A DNA stretch of 64,000 nucleotides from Paenibacillus macerans. Lineage in GTDB: Bacteria; Bacillota; Bacilli; Paenibacillales; Paenibacillaceae. Each line of letters starts with the position of its first letter. Position 1 is the first letter of the stretch. The position numbers and the translations under genes were made by a program. The DNA lies in assembly GCF_900454495.1 (NCBI RefSeq), contig NZ_UGSI01000001.1, forward strand, positions 1,550,001-1,614,000, given 5' to 3'. Below, piece after piece: positions 52,143 through 61,192 of this stretch. Under the pieces are notes generated by a model, which saw only the letters and a list, made by a program, of their open reading frames with translations, did no database searches and was not told the origin of the DNA.

Positions 52143-52775
52143 ATGAGCTCCTTGCAGAAATTTATTGACAATCAGGTTATGGTACAGCAAGATTCAACAT
52201 CACTGATTCAGTTGATCAACTTTATGCGCGCAAAACGTCCTGAAGTCTATCGGCATAGCATACGGGTAGCTATGCTGGCGGAACGTATAGCCACGGAGAT
52301 GAATCTGGAGGAATGCGATAAAGAAAACTTGCTGCGCGGCTGCTTTCTTCATGATCTGGGGAAAATCATGCTGCCTTTGGATGTGCTGGAGCAGGCTGCG
52401 CCCCTTACCCCGCGCCAATGGAAAATTATCAAACTCCATCCGCAGGTGGGCGCCGACCTTTTACATAACATCTCCGAATTTGAAGAACCGGTCATCGAAG
52501 TGATTCTTTATCATCATGAGCGTTGGGATGGGCAAGGTTACCCCTATGGATTGAGAGAACAGGACATTCCATTATTGGCCCGCATCTGCTCTGTAGCCGA
52601 TGCCTTTGACGCCATGATGAGCGCACGTCCATACCGTCAAAGTTTGCCATTGGAACAGATCAAGCAGGAGCTATGGAGGAACAGAGCCATCCAGTTCGAT
52701 CCTGATATCACCCGCTTGACACTTGAACTGCTTGAGTCGGACACGTCTTATTTCGAATTTTTTCAAGAAAGGTAG
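52143..52775 (+). CDS. HD-GYP domain protein, probable c-di-GMP phosphodiesterase
   Basis: 210 residues, HD-GYP domain only. Metal and signature residues: His-Ser-Ile-Arg-Val-Ala, His-Asp-Leu-Gly-Lys (about 69), His-Pro-Gln-Val-Gly, His-His-Glu-Arg-Trp-Asp-Gly-Gln-Gly-Tyr-Pro-Tyr-Gly-Leu (about 119-132), and Ala-Asp-Ala-Phe-Asp-Ala-Met. All expected residues are present, so it should hydrolyse cyclic di-GMP. It is the first gene of the chemosensory operon, 11 bp before cheW; no receiver domain, so its activity may be set by the array. Start behind AAAGGAGAG. Confidence 0.93.
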   Translation: MSSLQKFIDNQVMVQQDSTSLIQLINFMRAKRPEVYRHSIRVAMLAERIATEMNLEECDKENLLRGCFLHDLGKIMLPLDVLEQAAPLTPRQWKIIKLHPQVGADLLHNISEFEEPVIEVILYHHERWDGQGYPYGLREQDIPLLARICSVADAFDAMMSARPYRQSLPLEQIKQELWRNRAIQFDPDITRLTLELLESDTSYFEFFQER

Positions 52776-52786
52776 GGAAATCGCGC

Positions 52787-53221
52787 ATGCATTCAACGGA
52801 CAATGAGCAGTACATCGAGTTTTGTGTAGATGGTGAGAACTACGCGATCTCCATCTCCGAGATTCATGAAATTATTAAAATGCAGGAAATCACGGATATC
52901 CCCAATACTTATTCATATGTTCAGGGTGTCATCAATTTACGCGGCCGGATTGTACCTGTCATCAGCCTAAGAAGCTTATTTATGCTGGAGCCGGACGAGT
53001 ACACGAAAAATACGCGTATCGTGGTCGTCAACCACAAACAGGAAGCGGTCGGAATCATTGTGGACAAGGTTAGCAAAGTAACTACCTTTGGGGACATTCA
53101 GCCTCCACCCGACAAGATTGCCGATGTAAGCGGCAGTTATTTTACAGGTATTGGGTTGGCGTCTGATGAAAGCCTGGTGGGAATTCTAAAGCTGGATGAA
53201 GTGCTTATCGGAAACAGCTAG
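52787..53221 (+). CDS. cheW: CheW-like chemotaxis coupling protein
   Basis: 144 residues of CheW fold (Tyr-Ile-Glu-Phe-Cys-Val-Asp-Gly-Glu-Asn-Tyr-Ala-Ile ... Gly-Val-Ile-Asn-Leu-Arg-Gly-Arg-Ile-Val-Pro-Val-Ile). It couples receptors to CheA. The Asn-Leu-Arg-Gly receptor-binding motif is intact. Start behind TAGGGAAA, between the HD-GYP and CheA genes with short gaps. Confidence 0.95.
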   Translation: MHSTDNEQYIEFCVDGENYAISISEIHEIIKMQEITDIPNTYSYVQGVINLRGRIVPVISLRSLFMLEPDEYTKNTRIVVVNHKQEAVGIIVDKVSKVTTFGDIQPPPDKIADVSGSYFTGIGLASDESLVGILKLDEVLIGNS

Positions 53222-53232
53222 GAGGCGAACCG

Positions 53233-54939
53233 GTGACGGATCTATCGGAATACCGAGCATTATTTTTAGAAGAGCTGGATGAACAGCTTCAATATATTGA
53301 AGAAGAAGTTTTGCGTCTTGAGCATGAGGGGGATACCGACACGGCCGTTGATCGGCTGTTTCGGGCCGCGCACACTTTGAAAGGCTCCTCGGCAGCCATG
53401 GGTTATCACAAAATGAAGGAAGTGACCCATCAACTTGAGCATCTGCTCCATCAAGTGCGAAACGGTGAACGAACGGTCACCAAGCCATTGATCAACCTAA
53501 TGTTCACGGGACTCGATGTCATGAAAGGGCTCCAAGCGGAAATTGTCCGAACCGATGCCGAAACTTCGGATATTTCTCCTCTTCTGCAGCAACTTCAGCA
53601 GTTCAGCATGAATGCTGCCTCGGAATCAGTTATTCCCGAACCCCCCAATGCATTTTCCGGAGGTGCAAAGGAGGAACTGCCGGGGGATGTGGGACAGCCT
53701 CCTGCGCAGCGCTCCGTTTATACGGAGACAAAAAGCAAATCGCAAACGATCCGAGTCAATATTGAACGGCTGGATCATCTGATGAATCTGGCGGGTGAAC
53801 TGGTTATTGATCAGACGCGGATCCAACAGGTGAATACGTTATTTAGACAAAGATTTGGTTCTGATGACCTTGTGGAAGAGCTATTTCAGCTTTCCGATCA
53901 CTTGAGCCTGCTCATCGGCGAACTGCAGGACGGTGTGATGAAAGCCCGGATGCTTCCGATTGAGCAGTTGTACAACCGTTTTCCGCGCATGATTAGAGAT
54001 TTGGCCGAATCTTTGGGCAAGCAGGTAGACCTCATTTTGCAGGGTAAAGACACCGAACTGGATCGCACATTAATTGAAGAAATTGGCGATCCTTTGATCC
54101 ACTTGCTGCGCAATGCCGTTGATCACGGCATTGAAGCGCCGGAGCAACGGCGGTTGAGCGGCAAAAGCGAACGCGGTACGGTCACCTTGTCCTCCGCACA
54201 TCAGGACAACCATGTCGTGATTTCAATCCGGGACGACGGCGCTGGCATCGATGCGGACAAGCTTCGCGGATCCGCGGTAAGCAAAGGGCTGCTATCGCAA
54301 ACCGAAGCCCGGCGCTTAAGCGATGAGGAAGCTTTGCAGCTCATCTTCAAGCCCGGTTTTTCCACGGCTTCCGCAGTCAGCGATGTCTCCGGGCGCGGCG
54401 TCGGCATGGACATCGTCCGCAACAATATTGAACGAATGAGCGGCATGATCGATGTTGAGACCGTTAAGGGACAAGGTACCCTGTTCCGTATCCGCCTCCC
54501 TCTTACTTTAGCCATTGTCACAGGACTGCTCGTTAATATCAGCGGGCGGGTATTTATTATTCCCATGAGCAGTGTGGCGGAAATTACCCGGATCGAAGCC
54601 AAAGAAATCAAAAGATTGCGCGGGAAACCTGTAATTAAGATTCGTCATCAAGTTATTCCTGTCATCTGGTTGCACGATCATTTTCAGTATCCGCGTCCCC
54701 CCGTTCGGCGTTATTTGCCCATGGTCATTATCGGAAGAGGCGAAAAACGAGCCGCGCTGGCGGTAGACGAGCTGATGGGCAATCAGGAGATCGTTATCAA
54801 AAGTCTTGGCAGCTTTATCGGCAAAATCGGCGGCATTTCAGGAGCAACCATTTTAGGCAGCGGGAATGTGGCCCTTATTCTTGACGTGGAAAGCGTTGTT
54901 AAGCTTTCCGGCCATGCACAGGCAAATTCATCAATTTAG
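53233..54939 (+). CDS. cheA: CheA-like chemotaxis histidine kinase (no P2 domain)
   Basis: 568 residues: P1/Hpt domain with Ala-Ala-His-Thr-Leu-Lys-Gly-Ser-Ser (phospho-His47), a short linker, P3 dimerisation helices (about 175-235), P4 ATPase with N-box His-Leu-Leu-Arg-Asn-Ala-Val-Asp-His-Gly, G1 Asp-Asp-Gly-Ala-Gly-Ile-Asp and G2 Gly-Arg-Gly-Val-Gly-Met-Asp, and a CheW-like P5 domain. The CheY-binding P2 domain of about 100 residues is not apparent. Start GTG at 53233 behind GGAGGCG. With no cheY nearby, the phosphoryl acceptor must be elsewhere. Confidence 0.94.
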   Translation: MTDLSEYRALFLEELDEQLQYIEEEVLRLEHEGDTDTAVDRLFRAAHTLKGSSAAMGYHKMKEVTHQLEHLLHQVRNGERTVTKPLINLMFTGLDVMKGLQAEIVRTDAETSDISPLLQQLQQFSMNAASESVIPEPPNAFSGGAKEELPGDVGQPPAQRSVYTETKSKSQTIRVNIERLDHLMNLAGELVIDQTRIQQVNTLFRQRFGSDDLVEELFQLSDHLSLLIGELQDGVMKARMLPIEQLYNRFPRMIRDLAESLGKQVDLILQGKDTELDRTLIEEIGDPLIHLLRNAVDHGIEAPEQRRLSGKSERGTVTLSSAHQDNHVVISIRDDGAGIDADKLRGSAVSKGLLSQTEARRLSDEEALQLIFKPGFSTASAVSDVSGRGVGMDIVRNNIERMSGMIDVETVKGQGTLFRIRLPLTLAIVTGLLVNISGRVFIIPMSSVAEITRIEAKEIKRLRGKPVIKIRHQVIPVIWLHDHFQYPRPPVRRYLPMVIIGRGEKRAALAVDELMGNQEIVIKSLGSFIGKIGGISGATILGSGNVALILDVESVVKLSGHAQANSSI

Positions 54940-54952
54940 GAGGCATCATTAA

Positions 54953-56539
54953 ATGAAATTTTTCTATAATCTGAAAACGAGCGTAAAGCTGATTTCCGCA
55001 TTTTTGCTAGTATCTCTGATTCTCGCTTTTGTTGGCTTTTATAGTCTTAATAATTTGAACAAAATGAATGGTTCCGTGAAGTCCATGTACGAATATGGCC
55101 TTGTTCCCTTACAATCCGTACAATCGGCGCAGATCAGCTACACCCGCATGCGGGTGCTGATTCGCAACATCTATATGGCGGATGACAGAGCCGCGCAAGA
55201 GAGCAACGCAGAACTCCTGGAAACAGAGAAAAAAGAACTGATGAATCATATGAACGCTTTTCGCAATACGGTCCTGAGCGATAAATCCGCGGCTGCTTTG
55301 GAGCCGTTTGACGGACTCTGGAATGAATATGCACCTTTGGTTGATAAAGCTGTGCAACTAGGATTGAATGGACGCAGTGACGAGATGAAGACGCTGATCA
55401 ACAACGATTTGACCACGGTCGGCAATAAAATCAGAGACTTGTTGAACACTTTGATCGATATCAATATGGCGGAGGCTGACGAGACCAAAGATGCGGGCGA
55501 AGCATTGTACGTTTCCTCCCGGAATGTATCCATTGTTGTTATCGCAGCTTCCGTGGTGATATCTATTTTGCTCGGATACGTGATCTCGCAGATTATATCG
55601 AGACCCCTCGCCCGCGTCGCTCACCTCGTCCAAGAAGTAGCAGGCGGAAATCTGCAAAACGCACTGGATATATCCACCAAGGATGAGATCGGACAACTCG
55701 CCCAAGGAGTCAATAACATGGTGGCCAGCTTGCGGGAAACCGTCAGCAACATTTTAAGCCACTCCCAAAGCCTCGCCGCAGCATCGCAGCAAATTTCGGC
55801 CAGCACCGAGGAGATTGCCAGCGGGAATGCAAGCCAAGCCAATGATGCCCAAACCATCAGCGAGCTGTTCAAAGAATTGTCCTCAGCGATTCATGCTGTG
55901 GCCCGCAATACCGAACAGGCCTCGGAATTGTCCAGCGAAACGGTGCGCATCGCCGAAGAAGGCAGCGGGGTCGTTCAGTCATCCAGCGAAAGCATGAAAT
56001 CGGTAAGCCTGCAGATGACAAGACTGGAAGATGACTCGCAAAAAGTCGGCGAAATTATCGGGGTTATTGAAGATATTGCGGATCAAACCAATCTGCTGGC
56101 GCTAAATGCCGCTATTGAGGCCGCGCGGGCCGGAGAACAAGGGCGCGGGTTTGCGGTCGTCGCCGACGAAGTACGGAAATTAGCCGAACGGAGCGGCGAA
56201 GCCACGAAGCAAATTACGGGCATCATTAAAGGAATGCAGGAAAATACACGCGCCAGTGTAAAATCCGTGCAGGAAAGTGCGGAATTGTCCGAACGCACCG
56301 GAGAATCTTTTGGGCACATCGTCAGCTATGTCAATGATGCCGGCCAAAAGGTGGCAGAGATCGCTGCCGCCAGCGAGCAGCAGGCTGCGCAAACCGCCAC
56401 CGTGCTCTCCGCGGTTGAGAATATCTCGGCTACAACGCAGGAAGCGGCCGCAAGCAGTGAAGAAACGGCTGCCACCGCCCAATCGCTGGCCCAACTGGCG
56501 GAAGAACTGCAGCGTTCCGTTTCTGTGTTCAAGCTTTGA
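54953..56539 (+). CDS. Methyl-accepting chemotaxis protein
   Basis: 528 residues: N-terminal helix (about 13-31), extracellular four-helix-bundle (4HB_MCP_1) sensor domain (about 35-185), second helix (about 188-210), HAMP, then the coiled-coil signalling domain with the hairpin tip Glu-Asp-Ile-Ala-Asp-Gln-Thr-Asn-Leu-Leu-Ala-Leu-Asn-Ala-Ala-Ile-Glu-Ala-Ala-Arg. Start behind AGGAGGCATC. Last gene of the HD-GYP-cheW-cheA operon, so it is the dedicated receptor. The ligand is unknown. The C-terminus lacks a CheR-docking pentapeptide. Confidence 0.95.
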   Translation: MKFFYNLKTSVKLISAFLLVSLILAFVGFYSLNNLNKMNGSVKSMYEYGLVPLQSVQSAQISYTRMRVLIRNIYMADDRAAQESNAELLETEKKELMNHMNAFRNTVLSDKSAAALEPFDGLWNEYAPLVDKAVQLGLNGRSDEMKTLINNDLTTVGNKIRDLLNTLIDINMAEADETKDAGEALYVSSRNVSIVVIAASVVISILLGYVISQIISRPLARVAHLVQEVAGGNLQNALDISTKDEIGQLAQGVNNMVASLRETVSNILSHSQSLAAASQQISASTEEIASGNASQANDAQTISELFKELSSAIHAVARNTEQASELSSETVRIAEEGSGVVQSSSESMKSVSLQMTRLEDDSQKVGEIIGVIEDIADQTNLLALNAAIEAARAGEQGRGFAVVADEVRKLAERSGEATKQITGIIKGMQENTRASVKSVQESAELSERTGESFGHIVSYVNDAGQKVAEIAAASEQQAAQTATVLSAVENISATTQEAAASSEETAATAQSLAQLAEELQRSVSVFKL

Positions 56540-56567
56540 GATTAAACCGCATCATTCTATTAATAGA

Positions 56568-56606
56568 GAAGCCTTTTCGAGAATCAGCATTCTGCGAAAA
56601 GGCTTC
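56568..56606 (+). terminator. Terminator after the chemosensory operon
   Basis: GAAGCCTTTTCG pairs perfectly with CGAAAAGGCTTC, a 12-bp stem with a 15-base loop; only a short T-run follows (TTACTG). Confidence 0.75.
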
Positions 56607-57022
56607 TTACTGAACAAATCTGGTCTGCCTTCATTCAAACAACCGCTTATGCTTATGAAAAAATCGATAAAAAAATTGTACGTTGTCCAGTTCAAACCAT
56701 TCTGCCGTTTGCAAAGGTTTTGCATCCAAATTATGGATTTTGGCATACAGCGTGCAAGCTCATTGATTTGCTCTGCCAGCTTGATTGGGTTGGCAGGAGG
56801 GATATATGTTGGGATTTCGACTCGTACAAGAAGAAGCTTGAAGCTTCTTGGATAAATCATTGGTGCACTCCCTTTGCCTTTCTTCTGATTTTGATTCTAT
56901 TTTTCTAGAAAAAAGACATGGATTTCTCAAGATGAAATTCATTAGACTATAAACATAGTCCTTCTTCCGACCGATATATCTTTTAACTAACCAGCGCATC
57001 TGTAGAAAAGGGGAAATTTTCT
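56607..57022. other. Gene-free stretch upstream of the BlaI-like gene
   Basis: About 415 bp. A 102-codon minus-strand frame (56552-56860) has no domain I recognise and overlaps the terminator, so it was not called. AGAAGCTTGAAGCTTCT near 56831-56847 is a palindrome of unknown role. The operator at 56945-56960 lies at its right end. Confidence 0.5.
56945..56960. promoter_or_regulatory. BlaI-like operator before the BlaI/M56 operon
   Basis: GACTATAAACATAGTC: two perfect 6-bp arms GACTAT/ATAGTC around four bases, 63 bp upstream of the repressor start. It matches the palindrome at 59000-59015. Confidence 0.7.
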
Positions 57023-57430
57023 TTGAGAAAAAAAGCACAGAGCATCAGCCCTTCCGAACTGGTCGTCATGAAGGTGTTGTGGAAGGAAAGAAACTGCACC
57101 GCCAGTGTCATCATTGATCAGGTGTCCATGGAAGCCGAATGGCATTTTCGCACGATCAAGACGCTGCTGCGAAATTTGGTAAGGAAACAATTCGCAGGTT
57201 TTAAGGTGGATGAACACGACAGCCGAATCTATTATTACTTTCCTCTGATCGAAGAGGAAGCTTATTTGCGGCAGGAGCGGCAGCAATTTTTGGATATGTA
57301 TTATAACGGGAACAGGCACTCCCTTCTGGCAGGATTCCTTCAGGACGGGGGCCTATCCCCGCGCGAGGCGGAAATGCTCAAACAACTGTTGTCCCAAAAT
57401 GACGAGCCCCGCGGGGATGAGCGGCCCTGA
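57023..57430 (+). CDS. BlaI/MecI/CopY family repressor
   Basis: 135 residues of penicillinase-repressor fold: winged helix with Leu-Val-Val-Met-Lys-Val-Leu-Trp-Lys-Glu-Arg, Thr-Ile-Lys-Thr-Leu-Leu-Arg-Asn-Leu-Val and a C-terminal dimerisation helix. In this family the partner metalloprotease triggers cleavage of the repressor. Start TTG at 57023 after AGGGGAAA. Its stop overlaps the start of the M56 gene (TGATG), so the two are translationally coupled. Confidence 0.93.
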   Translation: MRKKAQSISPSELVVMKVLWKERNCTASVIIDQVSMEAEWHFRTIKTLLRNLVRKQFAGFKVDEHDSRIYYYFPLIEEEAYLRQERQQFLDMYYNGNRHSLLAGFLQDGGLSPREAEMLKQLLSQNDEPRGDERP

Positions 57431-58962
57431 TGGATATACTGCTGCCTTTGCTCGCCTTGAAAGGAATCGAATTGACGCTGGCGGCCTCCGTGATCGCGCT
57501 CCTCGTGCTGATGCTTCGCCGGTTCGGACGCAAACTGCTGGGGCCCCAAACGATATGCTGGCTCTGGCTCCTATTCCTGTTAAAGCTTTGCCTGCCTTTC
57601 GCGATCCCGAGTCCTACCAGCATTGAAAACTGGACTGACGCCTACCTGTACGAGCGGCAATTCGGCGTCGGCGCCGCGTTCTCTTCTATAGGAAGGGGCT
57701 GGAGTGAAGTCAGGGAGGTTGTATTGGGTCCACCCGCCCTTTCCCCCCCTTCCCGGGAAACGCGTGTGTACCGTGACGGCGAAGAAACGTGGATTCCCCT
57801 CCCTTCGTTGGAGCACCAATTGATCGAATCCACCCGCACCCAATCAAGCCTGACGGAGGTAGTTATTGCGGTCGCATGCGTATGGATTGGCGGGATTTGC
57901 ATTTATGCGGCCATCGATTGGACACGAAGCCGCCGGACGCGCCGACTTGTCCGATCAGCACTTTCATGCGAGGACCGGGAACTGCTTGAGTTGTTCGACA
58001 AATGCCGAGAGGAAGCCGGCATACGCGGGCATGTCCGTCTAATGAGATCGGGGATTCTCTTCCCCGCGCTTCACGGATTACGCCGGCCGGTCATTTTGCT
58101 GCCATACGACTACGACAAGAACTATTCGGCGGAAGAATTGCGGTTTATTCTGTTGCACGAGTTGATGCATTACAAGCAAAAAGACCTCCTCTTGCTCGGT
58201 TTGTCCCGAGCCTTGCAGATCGCTCATTGGATAAATCCGCTCGTGCACTTGGCCGTACATAAGTATCGCGATGATCTGGAAATCCGCTGCGATTCGCGCG
58301 TGTTGCTGCTGCTCAGACGTGAGGAACAAACGCGCTACGGGATGCTGCTCATTAGACAAGGGGAGTTGAACAGCATGCCTTCTCTTCCCGGAATCGGAGC
58401 GAACTTGGTGACCCGGCACGCTCCACTGGCGGAACGGATCAGAACGATCGCCAATTTCCGAACCGAGCGCCAGGGCAAACTCAAGGCTATCTCGGGTGTC
58501 TGCCTGTTTGTTTTCTTATTTTTTTGCCTGCTGCCTTCAAACAATATGTACGCTGCTTTATATGCGGATAATTCACCAAAACTATACGCGTTTTGGTTGG
58601 ACGAACGTACCGATCCGCGCAGTCAGCAGACCCTGTCCAGCATTGCGGAGCAAATGAGCGGCCTCCCGTCCAACAACCCAAGCGTCTCCATGCTGCTCAA
58701 GTCAGACTTTGACAGCTTGCCGCTTGGGCAGTTCCGGACCCGCCTACGGATACTTTCGGAGACCGAAAGGGATTGTCCGATCTATGTGGATACGCAGCCG
58801 ATTCGCGATTCGGTCCGGGAACAAGGATTACAAGAAGGACATGTGCTGGTGACGATACAATATCCTTACAATTACGTCAAGTATTGGGGCTTCGGTGTCG
58901 GCAAAAGCGTGCTGACGGACCTGTCCAGTCTCGAGCAATTGGAACAGCTGGCATTGTACTGA
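57430..58962 (+). CDS. M56 family membrane metallopeptidase (BlaR1-like signal transducer)
   Basis: 510 residues: four membrane segments and the zinc motif His-Glu-Leu-Met-His-Tyr (about 238-242) with a downstream Glu region (Tyr-Arg-Asp-Asp-Leu-Glu-Ile-Arg-Cys-Asp). The last helix (about 352-372) is followed by a C-terminal extracellular domain of about 135 residues that does not resemble the penicillin-binding domain of BlaR1 and has no Ser-x2-Lys motif there. It probably senses another envelope signal, activates its protease and relieves repression by the coupled BlaI protein. Confidence 0.9.
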   Translation: MDILLPLLALKGIELTLAASVIALLVLMLRRFGRKLLGPQTICWLWLLFLLKLCLPFAIPSPTSIENWTDAYLYERQFGVGAAFSSIGRGWSEVREVVLGPPALSPPSRETRVYRDGEETWIPLPSLEHQLIESTRTQSSLTEVVIAVACVWIGGICIYAAIDWTRSRRTRRLVRSALSCEDRELLELFDKCREEAGIRGHVRLMRSGILFPALHGLRRPVILLPYDYDKNYSAEELRFILLHELMHYKQKDLLLLGLSRALQIAHWINPLVHLAVHKYRDDLEIRCDSRVLLLLRREEQTRYGMLLIRQGELNSMPSLPGIGANLVTRHAPLAERIRTIANFRTERQGKLKAISGVCLFVFLFFCLLPSNNMYAALYADNSPKLYAFWLDERTDPRSQQTLSSIAEQMSGLPSNNPSVSMLLKSDFDSLPLGQFRTRLRILSETERDCPIYVDTQPIRDSVREQGLQEGHVLVTIQYPYNYVKYWGFGVGKSVLTDLSSLEQLEQLALY

Positions 58963-58999
58963 CAAGCAATGATGCAGGTAGGGCTTTGTTCGGTAAAAG

Positions 59000-59015
59000 G
59001 ACTATAATTATAGTC
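59000..59015. promoter_or_regulatory. BlaI-like operator before the small orphan gene
   Basis: GACTATAATTATAGTC is a perfect 16-bp palindrome that includes a TATAAT hexamer, 37 bp upstream of the small gene, and shares both arms with the site at 56945-56960. Confidence 0.75.
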
Positions 59016-59051
59016 TTTTTATAAATCAGATGCATGAAAGGATGATCGTGA

Positions 59052-59420
59052 ATGCAAGTCGCTTTATTGGGAGACCACGTGTGCCGCTGCATGGAATCCC
59101 CGGTCCGAAAGCTTGAAGCGGAGAACGGAGCGGTGCCTTTTTCAAGTTACCTGACTCCGATGTTATCGGAAGCACCATCCCTTAATTCCTATCCGTATGT
59201 TGGGCTTTCTGAGATGGGGCTGGGCAATTACCCGCAATCCCCCTACTCTATGCTGTTCCCGTTCATTGCCGGATTGGGCAGCCGGAACAAAGAACTGTTG
59301 AGCCTAGCGCTTTTGTCAATCGCCGGGCAAGGACTCATGTCGCCGAGCTACGGTTATGCGACGGGATGGGGGACGAACCGCATGCTAAACAGCGCTTCCG
59401 GCTTCGATCTCAGACTGTAG
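59052..59420 (+). CDS. Small orphan protein under the BlaI-like operator
   Basis: 122 residues, start behind AAAGGATG. No signal peptide is clear; the middle contains a hydrophobic stretch (Leu-Ser-Leu-Ala-Leu-Leu-Ser-Ile-Ala) and the sequence is rich in Ser, Gly, Leu, Pro and Tyr. Two Cys are at Cys-Arg-Cys (about 11-13). I do not recognise a family. The strong operator shared with the BlaI-M56 operon marks it as the likely output of that sensor circuit, for example an envelope-protective protein or spore/surface structural protein; this is inference. Confidence 0.65.
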   Translation: MQVALLGDHVCRCMESPVRKLEAENGAVPFSSYLTPMLSEAPSLNSYPYVGLSEMGLGNYPQSPYSMLFPFIAGLGSRNKELLSLALLSIAGQGLMSPSYGYATGWGTNRMLNSASGFDLRL

Positions 59421-59431
59421 CAACCATTCGC

Positions 59432-59474
59432 GTCCAGCAACCGGCCGCTCCGATTCATGAACCGGTTGCTGGAC
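59432..59474. terminator. Long-stem terminator
   Basis: GTCCAGCAACCGG pairs perfectly with CCGGTTGCTGGAC, 13 bp, with a 17-base loop, between the convergent small orphan and TetR genes. The T-tails are poor on both sides. Confidence 0.7.
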
Positions 59475-59475
59475 C

Positions 59476-60060
59476 TTATAGCCCATTGCGATACTGCCTC
59501 AGTCCGTTCATTACAAAAGGACGAACTATATCTACAAGTAAATCAGCTCTATTGTTTCCCCCAACCGTAACCCCATAATGCGCAGCGCCATAGATTGCCG
59601 AACCAGTCATGGCCGCAATAATCTTTACATGATCGCGGTCTGTCTTATGTCTGGTATCTTCTTTCAAAAGAATGCTTTCTATGGTTTGCTGCAACATTTT
59701 CTTTATTTTATCATCGACAAGCGTAGCAAATGCGTTGGAATCTATTCTGCATATCCGATAAAAATCTACAATGTAGTTATGTGTCAGCAAGATCAACTGG
59801 TCGCATATTTCATCGGTAAACTCCCGCGCATTCACCACTTGTTCAGGAATCATCTCGTGAAATGCCTGTTCCGTGATTTCTTCCAACAAAGCATATTTAT
59901 CTTCATAATGGGCATAAAAAGTGGCGCGGTTAATAGTGGCTCTCTGTGCAATATCTTTTATGGTTATGGCATCAAATCCTTTCTTCTGCAACAAATCTCT
60001 GAATGCTTCCCCTATTAACTGTCGTGTACGCAAAACCCTTGGATCTTCCTGATTTACCAT
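59476..60060 (-). CDS. TetR family transcriptional regulator
   Basis: 194 residues: helix-turn-helix at about 10-58 (Thr-Ile-Lys-Asp-Ile-Ala-Gln-Arg-Ala-Thr-Ile-Asn-Arg-Ala-Thr-Phe-Tyr-Ala-His-Tyr) and a TetR_C-type domain. It is divergent from the ketopantoate-reductase-like gene with a 161-bp gap, so it probably represses that gene; a small palindrome CACAATGTG lies at 60092-60100. Confidence 0.9.
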   Translation of the reverse strand: MVNQEDPRVLRTRQLIGEAFRDLLQKKGFDAITIKDIAQRATINRATFYAHYEDKYALLEEITEQAFHEMIPEQVVNAREFTDEICDQLILLTHNYIVDFYRICRIDSNAFATLVDDKIKKMLQQTIESILLKEDTRHKTDRDHVKIIAAMTGSAIYGAAHYGVTVGGNNRADLLVDIVRPFVMNGLRQYRNGL

Positions 60061-60221
60061 ATCTATATCCCCTAACTAAGCATCAAATTATCACAATGTG
60101 TTGTCTATGCGACTTTTCGCTAACTTTGCCGGTTGAAATCATACGAATGCTGTACTATCATTTTATCCGACAGGTGTTGCTTAAGCAATCTGTGAATAAT
60201 TCGTTGAAAGGAAGGATCACC

Positions 60222-61136
60222 ATGGATACCAAACAAAATAGACTCTTGATATTTGGCGCCGGTGTGATTGGCAGTGTATATTCACTCAGGTTTGCACAGT
60301 CAGGACTGGACGTCACCTTACTGGCACGAGGAAAGAGGCTGGAATCGTTGAAAAGGAACGGACTGAGATACAACGATAATGGAACGATAAAGCAAACATC
60401 GGTCAAGACGATAGAAAAACTTGAAAACGAGGACATTTATGATTTCATCTTTGTTCCCGTACGATATGATCAAGCCGAATCTGCCCTGACAGCGATCAAG
60501 AATAATCAGAGCAAAACCATTGTCACCTTGACCAACACCATTGGATATGACACCTGGCTTGAAATCGTGGGCGACCGGTTACTCCCGGGATTCCCGGGTG
60601 CAGGCGGAGATATCAAAGAAGATGTTCTGTACGCAGAGTTCGGTTCCGAAAAACATCAAGGAACCATTTTTGGTGAAATCCATGGACAAACGACCGAAAG
60701 ATTGAAAGAACTTGCCAAAATATTAGAAGCAGCGGATTTGCATTATGAAATCCAGAATAACATTCAGGCATTCCATGTTTCACATGCTGCGCTCGCTATA
60801 GTCAACAAGCATTTCTATACAAATGACGGAATGGTGGATATAGAGACGGCAAGAAGCGAGAGCACGCTAAGCAAGGTCGCCGCAGATATTAAACAAAATA
60901 TTCGCCTGGTTGAGCAAGCCGGAATCCCGGTAATCCCGCCTGAAATGAAGGTAATGGGAGAATGGCCTGAGAGCGATATTATATCATCATACCGCCAGAT
61001 GCTGAGCAATGACTTTATCATCGATGTAAAGCTTGGTAACCATGCCGTCAGCCAAAAAGCAGAAATCCTGTTATTGGATGAATTGTTTCATAAAAAGCTC
61101 TCCTTAGCGTCAGATAATCAACACGAGAGAAGATAA
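60222..61136 (+). CDS. Ketopantoate reductase (ApbA/PanE) family protein
   Basis: 304 residues. N-terminal Rossmann motif Gly-Ala-Gly-Val-Ile-Gly-Ser-Val-Tyr near residue 10, then Ala-Arg-Gly for NADP; the C-terminal helical domain follows. The frame is open from 60003, but the ATG at 60222 has AAAGGAAGG and gives the normal N-terminus. The TetR-divergent setting suggests an accessory reductase for a xenobiotic or keto acid, and the biosynthetic PanE is probably elsewhere. Confidence 0.88.
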   Translation: MDTKQNRLLIFGAGVIGSVYSLRFAQSGLDVTLLARGKRLESLKRNGLRYNDNGTIKQTSVKTIEKLENEDIYDFIFVPVRYDQAESALTAIKNNQSKTIVTLTNTIGYDTWLEIVGDRLLPGFPGAGGDIKEDVLYAEFGSEKHQGTIFGEIHGQTTERLKELAKILEAADLHYEIQNNIQAFHVSHAALAIVNKHFYTNDGMVDIETARSESTLSKVAADIKQNIRLVEQAGIPVIPPEMKVMGEWPESDIISSYRQMLSNDFIIDVKLGNHAVSQKAEILLLDELFHKKLSLASDNQHERR

Positions 61137-61192
61137 AATGTACGGTCAGGATTATTGAAATGTTTAGTCCGCATTTTCAAGGATCTCGAAAT

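Noticed and set aside
56552..56860. 102-codon minus-strand frame upstream of the BlaI-like gene
   Set aside because: No recognisable domain, biased composition and it includes the chemosensory operon terminator.
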